The notes below the pieces were generated by a model. The model searched no databases, was not told where the DNA came from, and saw only the letters and a list, made by a program, of their open reading frames with translations. Position numbers and translations under genes: made by a program. From assembly GCF_002127655.1 (NCBI RefSeq), contig NZ_NEHB01000013.1:136522-200521 (forward strand): a stretch of DNA of 64,000 nucleotides. The letters run 5' to 3'. Below, in pieces: positions 34,560 through 43,025 of this stretch. The stretch's first letter is position 1, and every line of letters begins with the position of its first letter. This DNA is from Janthinobacterium sp. GW456P. GTDB lineage: Bacteria > Pseudomonadota > Gammaproteobacteria > Burkholderiales > Burkholderiaceae_D.

Positions 34560-35708
34560 GTGGAAATCCGTAAGATGCTGCTGTCGCCATCTACTTCCGG
34601 AGTTTCCTTGATAAAAACCGCCGCCCGGCTGATCAGTTATGCCCTGCTGGGCAAATCCGGCAAGCAGCCCCTCGATATCGCCAAGGTGCGCAAGGTACTG
34701 ATTTTGCGCAACGACAAGATCGGTGACATGATCGTCACCTCGGCCCTGCTGCGCGAGCTGAAGAAAAACTATCCGCACTGGCAGATCGACGTGGCCGCCA
34801 GCAGCGCCAACCGCGATGTCATCGCCGAGAACCCGCATGTGAACGAGATCCTGATCTGGGACAAGCAGCCGCTGCTGCGCGACTTGCGCACCACCATCGC
34901 CGCGCTGCGCCGGCGCCGCTACGACGTCATCTTCAATCCCTACAACCGCTTTTCGATTCCCTTGCTGCTGCGTATCAAATGGCTGGGTGCGCGCTATCTG
35001 ACGGGCTTTGCCATTCCCAAGTACGGCACCTCGACGGCGAAGCTGGGCATGTTCGACCATACGGTGCCGTGCGACCGCAGCCGCCATATCCTGCACAGCT
35101 TTTTCGCCACCTTCGAACAATTTGGCTTGCGCGACATCGATATGCGCTATGAACTGTTCGGCGTGGACGCGCACGCGGCCCAGGTCGACGCCGCCTGCGA
35201 CACCTTGCTGCGCACGCATGAAGGCTTGTTCTGCCTCAATTTCCAGGGCAGCAATGCGCAGCGCACGGTCAGCGTGGCCGACGCCCAGCGCTGCTGCGCG
35301 GCCCTGGCGGCACGCTATCCGCGCCATGCGCTGCTGGTGATCGCCGCGCCGGGCACCGAGGCGCGCGCCGCCGAAATCGTGCGCGGCGCCGGCCATGCCA
35401 ACGTGATGAGCGCGCCACCCACGGGCCACATCCTGGAGCTGGCGGCCCTGATCCGCCGCTGCGAACTGGTGCTGTCGCCCGACACGTCGGTGATCCACAT
35501 CGCCTCGGCATACGACAAGAACATCGTCGGCTACTACATCCGCACCGACAACTACCGCTGGTTCTATCCTGCCAGCCGCCATTACCGCGTGATTCTGGCG
35601 CCGGGCCTGACGCTGGCCTCGGTCAGCGCCGCCGAGACGCTGGCCGCCGTGGAAGAGCTGATGGAAGGCGGCGGACAGGCGCAGGAGACGCTTCAGGCCG
35701 CCGGCTGA
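34560..35708 (+). CDS. GT9 family glycosyltransferase (heptosyltransferase-like)
   Basis: This 382-residue protein matches glycosyltransferase family 9, which transfers heptose from ADP-heptose in lipopolysaccharide core synthesis or, in some cases, to proteins. The N-terminal motif K-V-L-I-L-R-N-D-K-I-G-D-M-I-V-T (about residue 45) and the C-terminal nucleotide-sugar motif with C-E-L-V-L-S-P-D-T-S-V-I-H-I-A are clear. The assigned start is GTG 34560; ATG 34575 and a TTG near 34608 preceded by GGAG are alternatives. It lies alone directly after the flagellar locus and overlaps the next, convergent gene by 16 bases. Acceptor and sugar are not evident from the sequence. Confidence 0.82.
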   Translation: MEIRKMLLSPSTSGVSLIKTAARLISYALLGKSGKQPLDIAKVRKVLILRNDKIGDMIVTSALLRELKKNYPHWQIDVAASSANRDVIAENPHVNEILIWDKQPLLRDLRTTIAALRRRRYDVIFNPYNRFSIPLLLRIKWLGARYLTGFAIPKYGTSTAKLGMFDHTVPCDRSRHILHSFFATFEQFGLRDIDMRYELFGVDAHAAQVDAACDTLLRTHEGLFCLNFQGSNAQRTVSVADAQRCCAALAARYPRHALLVIAAPGTEARAAEIVRGAGHANVMSAPPTGHILELAALIRRCELVLSPDTSVIHIASAYDKNIVGYYIRTDNYRWFYPASRHYRVILAPGLTLASVSAAETLAAVEELMEGGGQAQETLQAAG

Positions 35709-37867
35709 GACGCCAGCAGGCGGTCCATCTGCCCCGCCGGCAACGCGCGCGAAAAAAAGTACCCTTGCGCATAGTCGCAGCCGGCGGCGCGCAGCAGGTC
35801 GCGCTGCGACGCCGTCTCCACGCCTTCGGCCACGACTTTCAGCCCCAGCCGCTGCGCCAGCGCGATGATCGCCTCGCACAGGCCCTGCCCGTCGCCATCG
35901 CGCCCCAGCTCGCCGACCAGGGCACGGCCGATCTTGAGAAAATCGATGTCGGCCTTCTTGATGCACGCGAGCGACACCTGGCCGCTGCCGAAATCATCGA
36001 GCGCCAGGGCCAGGCCCATGGCGCGGAACTGGCGCAGGCGGTCGACCACCTGGCGCCCCTCGTCGAGCAGCACCGCTTCCCTCGTCTCGATGACGATGGC
36101 GCCCGGCGCCAGCCCCTGGCGCGCCAGATGCCCGCCCCAGTCCTGGTACAGCGCGGCGTCGCAGCGAAATTCCATGGCCGACTTGTTGATGCTGATCTGA
36201 AACGGGGCGCCATGCTCGTCCTGCCACTTCCGCGCCTGGCGCACGACCTGGCGAAAGACCCACTCGCCGATATCGATGATCAGGCCGTTCGCCTCGGCAA
36301 AGGCGATGAAATCGGCGGGCACCAGCAAGCCGCGCAGCGGATGGCGCCAGCGCAACAGCGCCTCGGCCCGCTCGATGGCGCCATCGCGCAGGCGGATGAT
36401 GGGCTGGTAATGCACTTCGAACTGGTCCTGCGCCAGCGCCAGGCGCATCTCGCGCACCGTGCTGCGGCGCAATTCGGCCGCCTGCTGCAAGGCCGGCGTG
36501 AAATAGCTGTAGCCGTTGCGCCCCGCACTCTTGGCCGCGTACATGGCCTGGTCGGCATGCCGCAGCAAGGCGTCCGGCGCCTCGGCGTCGGCCGGATACA
36601 GGGCCACGCCGATGCTGGCCGACACTTGCGCCGTGTCGCCGTCGAGCAGGAACGGCAGCGCCAGCGCGGCCGTCAGTTCCTGCAGCACGCGCTCGATGCC
36701 GCCCAGCTGCCCCACGCCGGCCAGGATGACGGTGAATTCGTCGCCGCCCAGGCGCGCCACCGTATCGGTGGTGCGCACGCGCTCGCTGATGCGGCGCGCC
36801 GCCTGGCGCAGCAGCATGTCGCCCTTCTCGTGACCGAGGCGGTCATTCACCTGCTTGAAATGGTCGAGGTCGATGAACAGCAGGGCAAGGCAAGCGCCTT
36901 CGCGTTTGGCATGGGCCGCCTCGTGCTGCAAGCGGTCGAGAAACATGTGGCGGTTCGGCAAGCCTGTCAGCTGGTCGAAATTGGCTTGCCGCCAGATGCG
37001 CTCGGACGCCGCGCGCTGCGCCGTGATGTCGCTGACCAGCGCCAGCGCGCCCAGGTAGGTGCCGCTGGCATCGAAGATGGGATTCGTGGCCAGGGTGGCC
37101 CACAGGGTGCTGCCGTCACGCCGCAGGAACTTGAATTCGTGGCGCTCGACGATGCCGTCCTGGCGCCGCGCAATGTTGCGCTCCAGGATGGCGCGCCCCT
37201 CCTCATCCATGAAGGCCGCCAGCGGCTGGCCCAGCATATCCTCGATCTGGCAATCGAGCATCTGCGCCATCTTCGGATTGACAAAGCTCGTCAGCGCCTG
37301 CGCATCGATTTCCCAGATGCCCTCCTCGGCGCTGTGCACGATGCGCCGGAAACGCTCTTCGCTGCGTTCGAGCGCGGCCAGCTTGCCTTCGGCCTGCTCC
37401 AGCACCAGGCGCAGCGCCTGGCCGTTCGGATCGGCGCTGCCCAGCAGGCTGACGGGCAAGCCGGCCTCGCGCGCGCCGGGACGCGGCGGCGGCAGCTGTA
37501 CCTGCAGCTGGATGCGCTCGGGTTCACTGCTGTTGAGCACGCGCTGCACGAACTGGTCGTAATCGTGGCGGAACGCCGCGTGGACAAAGGAACGGAACAG
37601 CACGTGGCCGGGATGCCCGCGCGCCAGGCCGAACAGTTCCGCCGCCACCAGGTTGACCTGCAGGATCACGCCATCGAGACCGAGCACGAAATAGGCGACG
37701 GGCGCGAGCAGGTATAAATCGTTGAAATAAGCTTGTTCGCGTTCGGCCTTCATCCGTTCCGGACTGAAGACGCCATCGTCAAGCAGGGGCGCGACATGCC
37801 GCGGCACGCCGTCGTGGCCGAGCGGGGAGGAATCCAGAGCAGGTACCGCTTGCGGTGCTGTATCCAT
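35693..37867 (-). CDS. PAS-PAS-GGDEF-EAL cyclic-di-GMP signalling protein
   Basis: This 724-residue cytoplasmic protein has two PAS-like sensor segments (about 48-115 and 168-290), a GGDEF domain and an EAL domain. The GGDEF motif (374-378) is intact and an RxxD product-inhibition site (R-T-T-D, 365-368) lies five residues before it. The EAL domain keeps E-A-L (502-504), the D-D-F-G pair and E-G-V-E-T; the usual E-I-T-E stretch is changed to I-E-T-R-E. It could therefore both make and degrade c-di-GMP. The ATG at 37867 has an ideal AAAGGA. No membrane segment is seen. Its 3' end overlaps the convergent GT9 gene. Confidence 0.92.
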   Translation of the reverse strand: MDTAPQAVPALDSSPLGHDGVPRHVAPLLDDGVFSPERMKAEREQAYFNDLYLLAPVAYFVLGLDGVILQVNLVAAELFGLARGHPGHVLFRSFVHAAFRHDYDQFVQRVLNSSEPERIQLQVQLPPPRPGAREAGLPVSLLGSADPNGQALRLVLEQAEGKLAALERSEERFRRIVHSAEEGIWEIDAQALTSFVNPKMAQMLDCQIEDMLGQPLAAFMDEEGRAILERNIARRQDGIVERHEFKFLRRDGSTLWATLATNPIFDASGTYLGALALVSDITAQRAASERIWRQANFDQLTGLPNRHMFLDRLQHEAAHAKREGACLALLFIDLDHFKQVNDRLGHEKGDMLLRQAARRISERVRTTDTVARLGGDEFTVILAGVGQLGGIERVLQELTAALALPFLLDGDTAQVSASIGVALYPADAEAPDALLRHADQAMYAAKSAGRNGYSYFTPALQQAAELRRSTVREMRLALAQDQFEVHYQPIIRLRDGAIERAEALLRWRHPLRGLLVPADFIAFAEANGLIIDIGEWVFRQVVRQARKWQDEHGAPFQISINKSAMEFRCDAALYQDWGGHLARQGLAPGAIVIETREAVLLDEGRQVVDRLRQFRAMGLALALDDFGSGQVSLACIKKADIDFLKIGRALVGELGRDGDGQGLCEAIIALAQRLGLKVVAEGVETASQRDLLRAAGCDYAQGYFFSRALPAGQMDRLLASQPAA

Positions 37868-37985
37868 GGCTGTCCTTTGCACGGCCGGCCTGGCAAACAG
37901 GTGGGTGCAGTAGCGAGACTAGCACGCGTCACGCGCAGTGTCGAGCCATGCCCGCCACAGATAACGATTCTGCAACAAGGCCGAT

Positions 37986-38438
37986 TCAGCGGCCCATCCG
38001 GTGACGGCGCAAGCCGAAATCGTGGCCCACCACCAGCAAGGTGCTGGCCACCAGGCTCGATAGCCCCACGATCAGCTGGATCAGCTTATCGTCAGGCAAT
38101 ATCCACAAGGACGAAGCGGGTGTCTCGCAGCCCGTGGCGGCGCTGATCAGGGGAGACACCCATGCCGCGTCCGGCGTCACGTCGAGCACGACGGCGCCGT
38201 CGGCGCTCGTCTGCATATAGATGTCGCCGCCTTCGGCCAGGGTAAAGCAGATGCCCACGCCCGTTTCCGTGGCGCGGATATTGTCCTGCATGCTGCGATT
38301 ATGTTCCTCGATCCACACTTCCACGTCGTACGGCGTTTCCAGGTGCTCCCACGGACGGGGACGGAAACGGGGACGCTCTTCCGCGCTGGCGGGGGAATCC
38401 GGGATATCGGGAATGTTGCTGTCTGCTGCGCCTTGCAT
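37986..38438 (-). CDS. Hypothetical protein with a C-terminal membrane segment
   Basis: I do not recognise this 150-residue protein. The N-terminus is Pro/Asp-rich, the centre is a compact soluble region (F-T-L-A-E-G-G-D-I-Y-M-Q-T), and a hydrophobic segment with I-V-G-L-S-S-L-V-A-S-T-L-L-V-V lies near the C-terminus, followed by a basic tail, as in a tail-anchored protein. The ATG at 38438 has AAAAGG upstream, so the longer in-frame reading to 38540 is not preferred. It stands alone between the c-di-GMP protein and a rightward gene. Confidence 0.6.
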   Translation of the reverse strand: MQGAADSNIPDIPDSPASAEERPRFRPRPWEHLETPYDVEVWIEEHNRSMQDNIRATETGVGICFTLAEGGDIYMQTSADGAVVLDVTPDAAWVSPLISAATGCETPASSLWILPDDKLIQLIVGLSSLVASTLLVVGHDFGLRRHRMGR

Positions 38439-38632
38439 GCTCGTTGACCTTTTCTGCGGTGATGTTCTGCGGTGATGCGCGGGAGCGTTTGCCCGCCAGG
38501 CGCCATTATCCCTCGTTCGCGGCAAGCATGGTAATTCCACGCCATATTCATCAGAAAAACTGACAGCTATCGACTTTTAACATCAGCATGACTGACTTAA
38601 GATACGCGCCATCTCTTCTTTACAGGTTTTAC

Positions 38633-39100
38633 ATGCAAGGCATCAAACGCAAAATCGTCTACGTCACCGCCTTTGAAATCATCGGCATGGCCATTTCCAC
38701 GGCCTGGCTGACCCTGCTGTCGGGCGAGTCGCCCACCAGCACGGGCCCGCTGGCCATCATGATCACCACCATCGCCGTGATCTGGAACCTGCTCTACAAC
38801 ACGGCCTTCGAATACTGGGAAATCCGGCAAGTGTCGCGCACGCGCACCGTCTGGCGCCGCATCCTGCACGCGATCGGCTTCCAGATCACGCTGGTCATCT
38901 ACCTGATCCCGCTGATTGCCTGGTGGCTCGACATCAGCCTTTGGCAGGCCTTCGTGCTGGACTTCGCGCTGATGCTGATCATCCCCTGCTACAGCTTCAT
39001 CTTCAATTACTTCTTCGACGGCCTGTTCGGCGTGCCCCTGTCGGCGCAGCAGCCGAAGGAAGAGCCCAATGATGCTCAGGCCGCTTCGCTGAGCAACTGA
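38633..39100 (+). CDS. PACE-family proteobacterial antimicrobial efflux protein
   Basis: This 155-residue protein has four transmembrane helices arranged as two bacterial transmembrane pair domains. Each pair opens with a basic motif (K-R-K-I-V-Y-V-T-A-F-E-I-I and R-R-I-L-H-A-I-G-F-Q), and the first pair ends with F-E-Y-W-E, as in AceI-type chlorhexidine and acriflavine exporters. I prefer the ATG at 38633 because the family starts just before the first basic motif; an ATG at 38588 adds 15 residues. It overlaps the convergent LysR gene by 25 bases at its 3' end, and the pair may be functionally linked. Confidence 0.85.
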   Translation: MQGIKRKIVYVTAFEIIGMAISTAWLTLLSGESPTSTGPLAIMITTIAVIWNLLYNTAFEYWEIRQVSRTRTVWRRILHAIGFQITLVIYLIPLIAWWLDISLWQAFVLDFALMLIIPCYSFIFNYFFDGLFGVPLSAQQPKEEPNDAQAASLSN

Positions 39101-39957
39101 AGAAAGGACCGTGCCGCCATGCCCAGCGGCCGGTCCTTCATCCACACGAGGTGGATGGGAACGACCAGGCCATTGCCCGTATTCTTGAACGCCACGCAGC
39201 GCACCCGCCCCGCCGCCAGCGAGTGCTGGATGGCCGAGGCGGCAAAGTTGCCCCAGCCCAGTCCCGCCTCCACCATCGCCAGCGCCATCGGCAAACTGTC
39301 CGTGCGCCAGTAGGACAGCCCCACCACGGGGCGCGCATCGGCCAGATCGAGTTCGCGGCTGGCCACGATGATCTGGCGCAAATTCACCAATTCCTCGATA
39401 TACAGGGGCCGGCCCGCCGCGTCGGGCGGATGCTGGGTGGAAATAATCGCCAGCAAGGCATCGCTGCCCACCAGCTGGAACTGTTCCTCATGATTGATGC
39501 GCCCGCCGGCGAAAGCCATGCAGGCGCTGATGCGGCCCCGGTGCAGCATGTCGAGCACGTCATCCTGCGGCGCCGTCAGCACCTCGATGTCGAGCAGCGG
39601 ATGGCGCTGCGACAGCGCGCGCACGGCGGCAAGGAAAGGTGCATGGTCGAGTTCGGCCGCGATACCGAGCGAAATACGGCTTTCCAGCCCCTGCGACAAT
39701 TCCCGCACATGCAGGTGCAACTGCTTCAGCTGCTCGGCGATCAGGCGCGCGTGGGGCAGCAGCGCCATCGCGGCCGGCGTGGGCACGGCTTCGCGCGCGC
39801 CCCGGTCGAACAGGGCGATGCCCAGTTCCGCCTCGATATTGGCGATCGCCATGCTGACGGCCGATGGCGCCCGGCGCAAGGTGCGCGCGGCAGCCGAAAA
39901 CGAGCCGCCATCGACGACGGCCAGGAACAGTTCGATGTTATGGCTGGAAAGTTTCAT
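39076..39957 (-). CDS. LysR-family transcriptional regulator
   Basis: This 293-residue LysR regulator has the N-terminal winged helix (I-E-L-F-L-A-V-V-D-G-G-S-F-S-A-A-A-R) followed by a linker helix and a periplasmic-binding-type effector domain (about 90-290). It is convergent and overlapping with the PACE efflux gene and divergent from the small DUF3460 gene at 40026. AceI-type efflux genes are often governed by LysR proteins, so a regulatory link is plausible but unproven here. No clear ribosome site precedes the ATG. Confidence 0.92.
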   Translation of the reverse strand: MKLSSHNIELFLAVVDGGSFSAAARTLRRAPSAVSMAIANIEAELGIALFDRGAREAVPTPAAMALLPHARLIAEQLKQLHLHVRELSQGLESRISLGIAAELDHAPFLAAVRALSQRHPLLDIEVLTAPQDDVLDMLHRGRISACMAFAGGRINHEEQFQLVGSDALLAIISTQHPPDAAGRPLYIEELVNLRQIIVASRELDLADARPVVGLSYWRTDSLPMALAMVEAGLGWGNFAASAIQHSLAAGRVRCVAFKNTGNGLVVPIHLVWMKDRPLGMAARSFLQLLSEAA

Positions 39958-40025
39958 GGGGAAGTGAAAAGTGCGGCACTTTCTGGTGCGTGGGCGGTCA
40001 AACGGTCCATCACAGGAGGACGCCC

Positions 40026-40229
40026 ATGCGCCATCGACTAGCGTACCGCCGCAGCGGTTACGTCTCGGAATTTACCCGCTTCATCGACGACTACCTGCAA
40101 ACGCATCCCCAGGCGCGCGAAAACCAGCGCCGCGGCTGGCGCATCTGGTGGGAGCGCCCGGCCAAGCTGCGCGAACTGGAACTGATCCAAGCCGATAGCG
40201 TGCCGGAGCCGCCCTACCACTACGATTGA
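40026..40229 (+). CDS. DUF3460 family small protein
   Basis: This is a 67-residue protein of a family known mainly from betaproteobacteria. The conserved core is Y-V-S-E-F-T-R-F-I-D-D-Y followed by R-R-G-W-R-I-W-W-E-R. Function is unknown. An AGGAGG ribosome site lies at an ideal distance before the ATG, which argues for strong translation and fixes the start. It is convergent with the DUF882 gene, with only a six-base gap, and divergent from the LysR gene. Confidence 0.88.
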   Translation: MRHRLAYRRSGYVSEFTRFIDDYLQTHPQARENQRRGWRIWWERPAKLRELELIQADSVPEPPYHYD

Positions 40230-40235
40230 AAAGCC

Positions 40236-40985
40236 TTAGCCTTTCCAGGTGCGCTGCAAGCCCGTATCCGCATGGATCCAGCCGCCGCGGGGGCCCGAGC
40301 GGTAATAAAAGCCCACGCCGCCTTGCTTGAAGCTGCGCACGAGCGAACCGAGCACTTCCGCGTTCAGATTCGCCACGCGGATATCGGCGGCGCGGCCCGA
40401 GATGTGCAGCGACTGGCGCGCGGCCGGCACGCCCGCTTCGCGCAGCTTGCCGTTCGACTCGGCCGTGCGGTAGCCCGACAGGATCTCCAGCGGCTGCTCG
40501 ATGCCGTAACGGGCCACGAACGCTTGCGTGCCCCACAGGGTTTCCAGCAGTTTCGGGTCGATGGGCGCCGTCTTCTTGCCGTTCACGTCGCGCAGCAAGT
40601 GGCACAGTTCCTGGTAGGCGGAATCGATGACTTCGCCATCTTTCCAGTACAGCAGTTTCGCTTTTTCATTGCTGGCCGGGCGCACCACTTCCAGGGTGCG
40701 CGGCTTGAGCCAGAATTCCAGGTCCAGCGCCTGCGCGTCGAAGATGTCCGGTGGCGGTTCCAGTTCCGTGATGGCCTGGCGCGACTGCGAGGTGATCGAG
40801 CGGTCGACGCTGGCCAGTTGCGTCGGCTGGGGCGGCACGCCCGTGCGCGGTGCGCGCGGCTTGGCGCTGGCCGAAGCCGAGGCGGGAGCGGCCGTGCGCG
40901 AGGCGCAGCCGATGAGTGGGGTGGCTACCAGGCCCAGCGCGGCCAGGCCCATACCGTGATGTAGAAAATTTCTGCGCGATGCCAT
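40236..40985 (-). CDS. DUF882/YcbK-like M15 peptidase, Tat-exported lipoprotein
   Basis: This 249-residue protein has a twin-arginine signal (S-R-R-N-F-L, residues 3-8) with a lipobox-like L-I-G-C ending at Cys27. The mature part carries the DUF882 (peptidase M15A-type) domain with Zn-ligand pattern S-L-H-I-S-G-R-A-A-D-I-R and W-I-H-A-D-T-G. Relatives such as YcbK are thought to act on peptidoglycan. A Pro/Ala-rich linker follows the lipobox. It appears to be monocistronic. Confidence 0.88.
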   Translation of the reverse strand: MASRRNFLHHGMGLAALGLVATPLIGCASRTAAPASASASAKPRAPRTGVPPQPTQLASVDRSITSQSRQAITELEPPPDIFDAQALDLEFWLKPRTLEVVRPASNEKAKLLYWKDGEVIDSAYQELCHLLRDVNGKKTAPIDPKLLETLWGTQAFVARYGIEQPLEILSGYRTAESNGKLREAGVPAARQSLHISGRAADIRVANLNAEVLGSLVRSFKQGGVGFYYRSGPRGGWIHADTGLQRTWKG

Positions 40986-41084
40986 AGTCAGTCCAATGTA
41001 ACGATGGGAATACTATAGCGTATTGTGCTGCGAAGAAAAACCCTCAATACCTATCGTGCCGCCCTCATTTCGACATCTGCCCCC

Positions 41085-41912
41085 CTAGGCGGTGGCGGCA
41101 ACGTCCCGATTTGCCTGCGCCAGCGCCGTCAGTGGCTTGTCCAATAAATATCCCTGGGCGACGATGGGCAAGCGCGTGATGGCGGCCACGCGCTGCAGCG
41201 CGGCCAGCGCGGCCGGCGTGTCGAGGCGCTTGAAAATGACGCGTATCTTCGCCGCATGGCATACGGTGATGAAGCTGGCGACGGCTTGCTCGTCGCTGAG
41301 GTTGCCCGCGTCCAGCTTGAACGCATGCGGGTGCAAACGCTCCAGCATGCCCGTTGCCTCCTGCACGCTGGCCACGTTGATGGCCAGGCGGAAACCGTTG
41401 CGCCGGTAATTGTCGGCCACGTAGTTGAGCAGCCAGCCCTGGTTCGGCGTCACCGCCGGCAATTGCAGCACGATGCGCGCTATGGGCAAGCCCAGCGCAT
41501 CGAGGATGCGCTGGAAGGCGTGGCCGTGATTGCTGCTGACGGCGCTGAGCAAGCGGTCATGCACGTTCAGGTACAGGTCGGACTGCTCCGCTTCGCCCTG
41601 GCGGAAGAAATTAATGGCGTGCAGCATGCGGCACAGCCGGTCCAGCTCCACGGATTCGTCGTCGCTGGCCGCGTGGTCCAGCAGGCGCCACAGCGACAAG
41701 CCTTCATCGGCCTGCGACACGCTGCGCGCCAGCCCCTCGAACGCCACCAGCTTGCCGCTGTCCAGTTCGCGCAGCGGCTGGAAGGCGCTCGTCATGGTGC
41801 AATTGAAAAAGCGCCCCAGCGCCCTGCCTTCGCCGTCGAGCCAGACGCTGGTGCCGGCCTGGGTCTGGTGCGACAGGCGGGCCAGATAGTTTTTCAGGAC
41901 GGGAAATGGCAT
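41085..41912 (-). CDS. Degenerate EAL-domain protein
   Basis: This 275-residue protein is an EAL domain without other modules. The signature is E-G-L (residues 59-61) instead of E-A-L, one Asn ligand remains (L-Y-L-N-V-H-D), but the E-I-T-E, D-D-F-G and E-G-V-E elements required for metal binding and catalysis are changed (V-L-Q-L-P, A-I-N-V-A, F-K-R-L-D). It is therefore probably not a phosphodiesterase and may act by binding c-di-GMP or a partner protein. AAGGAG precedes the ATG at 41912, so the longer reading to 41966 is rejected. Confidence 0.85.
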   Translation of the reverse strand: MPFPVLKNYLARLSHQTQAGTSVWLDGEGRALGRFFNCTMTSAFQPLRELDSGKLVAFEGLARSVSQADEGLSLWRLLDHAASDDESVELDRLCRMLHAINFFRQGEAEQSDLYLNVHDRLLSAVSSNHGHAFQRILDALGLPIARIVLQLPAVTPNQGWLLNYVADNYRRNGFRLAINVASVQEATGMLERLHPHAFKLDAGNLSDEQAVASFITVCHAAKIRVIFKRLDTPAALAALQRVAAITRLPIVAQGYLLDKPLTALAQANRDVAATA

Positions 41913-42146
41913 ACGTGCTCCTTCATCGGGCTGCGCCGGCATCCCGCATGGGGACGACGGCGCCAAAGTGTGCAGAGTAAGGCTGCGCCAATCAAAGGAG
42001 AACGAATGGTTTCGCCATTTGATATGCGCGCAGCAAATATGGACGACACAACGGACGGCGCATATCGATAGTCGGAAACATTCGTTCCCGCGCCCCGCCC
42101 CGGCCTTTACTGTGGGCGTGTACCGATACCACCAGGAAGGGCCGCC

Positions 42147-42959
42147 ATGTGCCAGTTACTCGCAATGAACAGCAGCAAGCCGGCCGCGCTGGGATTTTCC
42201 TTTGCCGGCTTTGCCGAACGGGGCGGTCGCACGGACGAGCACCGCGACGGCTGGGGCATCGCCTATCATTCCGGTAGCGGCTGCACCTTGCTGACCGATC
42301 ACCTGGCCGCCATCGATTCGCCGCTCGCGGCCCAGGTGCAGCAACATCCCGTGAAGGCGAAAAACATCGTTGCGCACATCCGCAAGGCCACGCAGGGCCG
42401 CATCGCCCCCGAAAATACCCACCCGTTCGCCCGCGAACTGTGGGGCAAGACCTGGTCCTTCGCGCACAATGGCGACCTGAAAACCTGGCGCGCGCCCGCC
42501 AATGCCGACTACCACGCCAGCGGCGACACGGACAGCGAACAGGCGTTCTGCCACCTGCTGGCCCGCTTGCGCACACAGTTTCCCGCAGGTGAGCCCGCGC
42601 GCGCCGCCCTGCGCGCCGCCATCGCCGAGGTCGCCAAAGACATCGCCGCGCACGGCACCTTCAATTTCATCCTGTCGGACGGTGAGCTGCTGTTTGCCCA
42701 CTGCTCCACGCATCTGCACTATGTGATCCGCGAATACCCGTTTTCCGTGGCGCAACTGATCGACTGCGAGCGCAGCATCGATTTTCGCCAGCACAACCAT
42801 CTGGACGACCGCATCGCCGTCATCGCCACGCATCCGCTGACGCAAAACGAGGACTGGCTGGCGTTCGCACCCGGCGAACTGAAACTGTTTGCCGGCGGCA
42901 CCTTGCTGCCAGCAAACGATGCGGTGCCGCACGGCGTGTATATCCAGATCAGTTACTGA
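42147..42959 (+). CDS. Class II glutamine amidotransferase (YafJ-like)
   Basis: This 270-residue protein is a stand-alone Ntn-type glutamine amidotransferase. Cys2 directly after Met is the expected nucleophile (M-C-Q-L-L-A-M-N), and D-G-W-G-I-A, H-I-R-K-A-T and F-A-H-N-G-D-L motifs of the active site follow. Hydrolysis of glutamine or a gamma-glutamyl compound is expected; no synthase partner is adjacent. AGGAAGGG precedes the ATG. It is transcribed divergently from the EAL gene. Confidence 0.9.
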   Translation: MCQLLAMNSSKPAALGFSFAGFAERGGRTDEHRDGWGIAYHSGSGCTLLTDHLAAIDSPLAAQVQQHPVKAKNIVAHIRKATQGRIAPENTHPFARELWGKTWSFAHNGDLKTWRAPANADYHASGDTDSEQAFCHLLARLRTQFPAGEPARAALRAAIAEVAKDIAAHGTFNFILSDGELLFAHCSTHLHYVIREYPFSVAQLIDCERSIDFRQHNHLDDRIAVIATHPLTQNEDWLAFAPGELKLFAGGTLLPANDAVPHGVYIQISY

Positions 42960-42985
42960 AGGGAAATATTCAAAGGAAGGGAAAG

Positions 42986-43007
42986 GCCCGCCGCCGGATG
43001 GGCGGGC
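42986..43007. terminator. GC-rich hairpin between convergent genes
   Basis: A 7-bp stem (GCCCGCC / GGCGGGC) with an eight-base loop lies in the 66-bp gap between the rightward amidotransferase and the leftward acetyltransferase. There is no T run, so a terminator role is likely from position but weak on sequence. Confidence 0.4.
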
Positions 43008-43025
43008 TGAAAGGCTGGCGGGCCG

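Noticed and set aside
35765-37717. 650-codon open frame antisense to the GGDEF-EAL gene
   Set aside because: It overlaps a gene with complete catalytic motifs and has the composition of a high-GC shadow frame.
42986-43007. Hairpin as a strong Rho-independent terminator
   Set aside because: It lacks a T run on either side. It is kept only as a low-confidence terminator.
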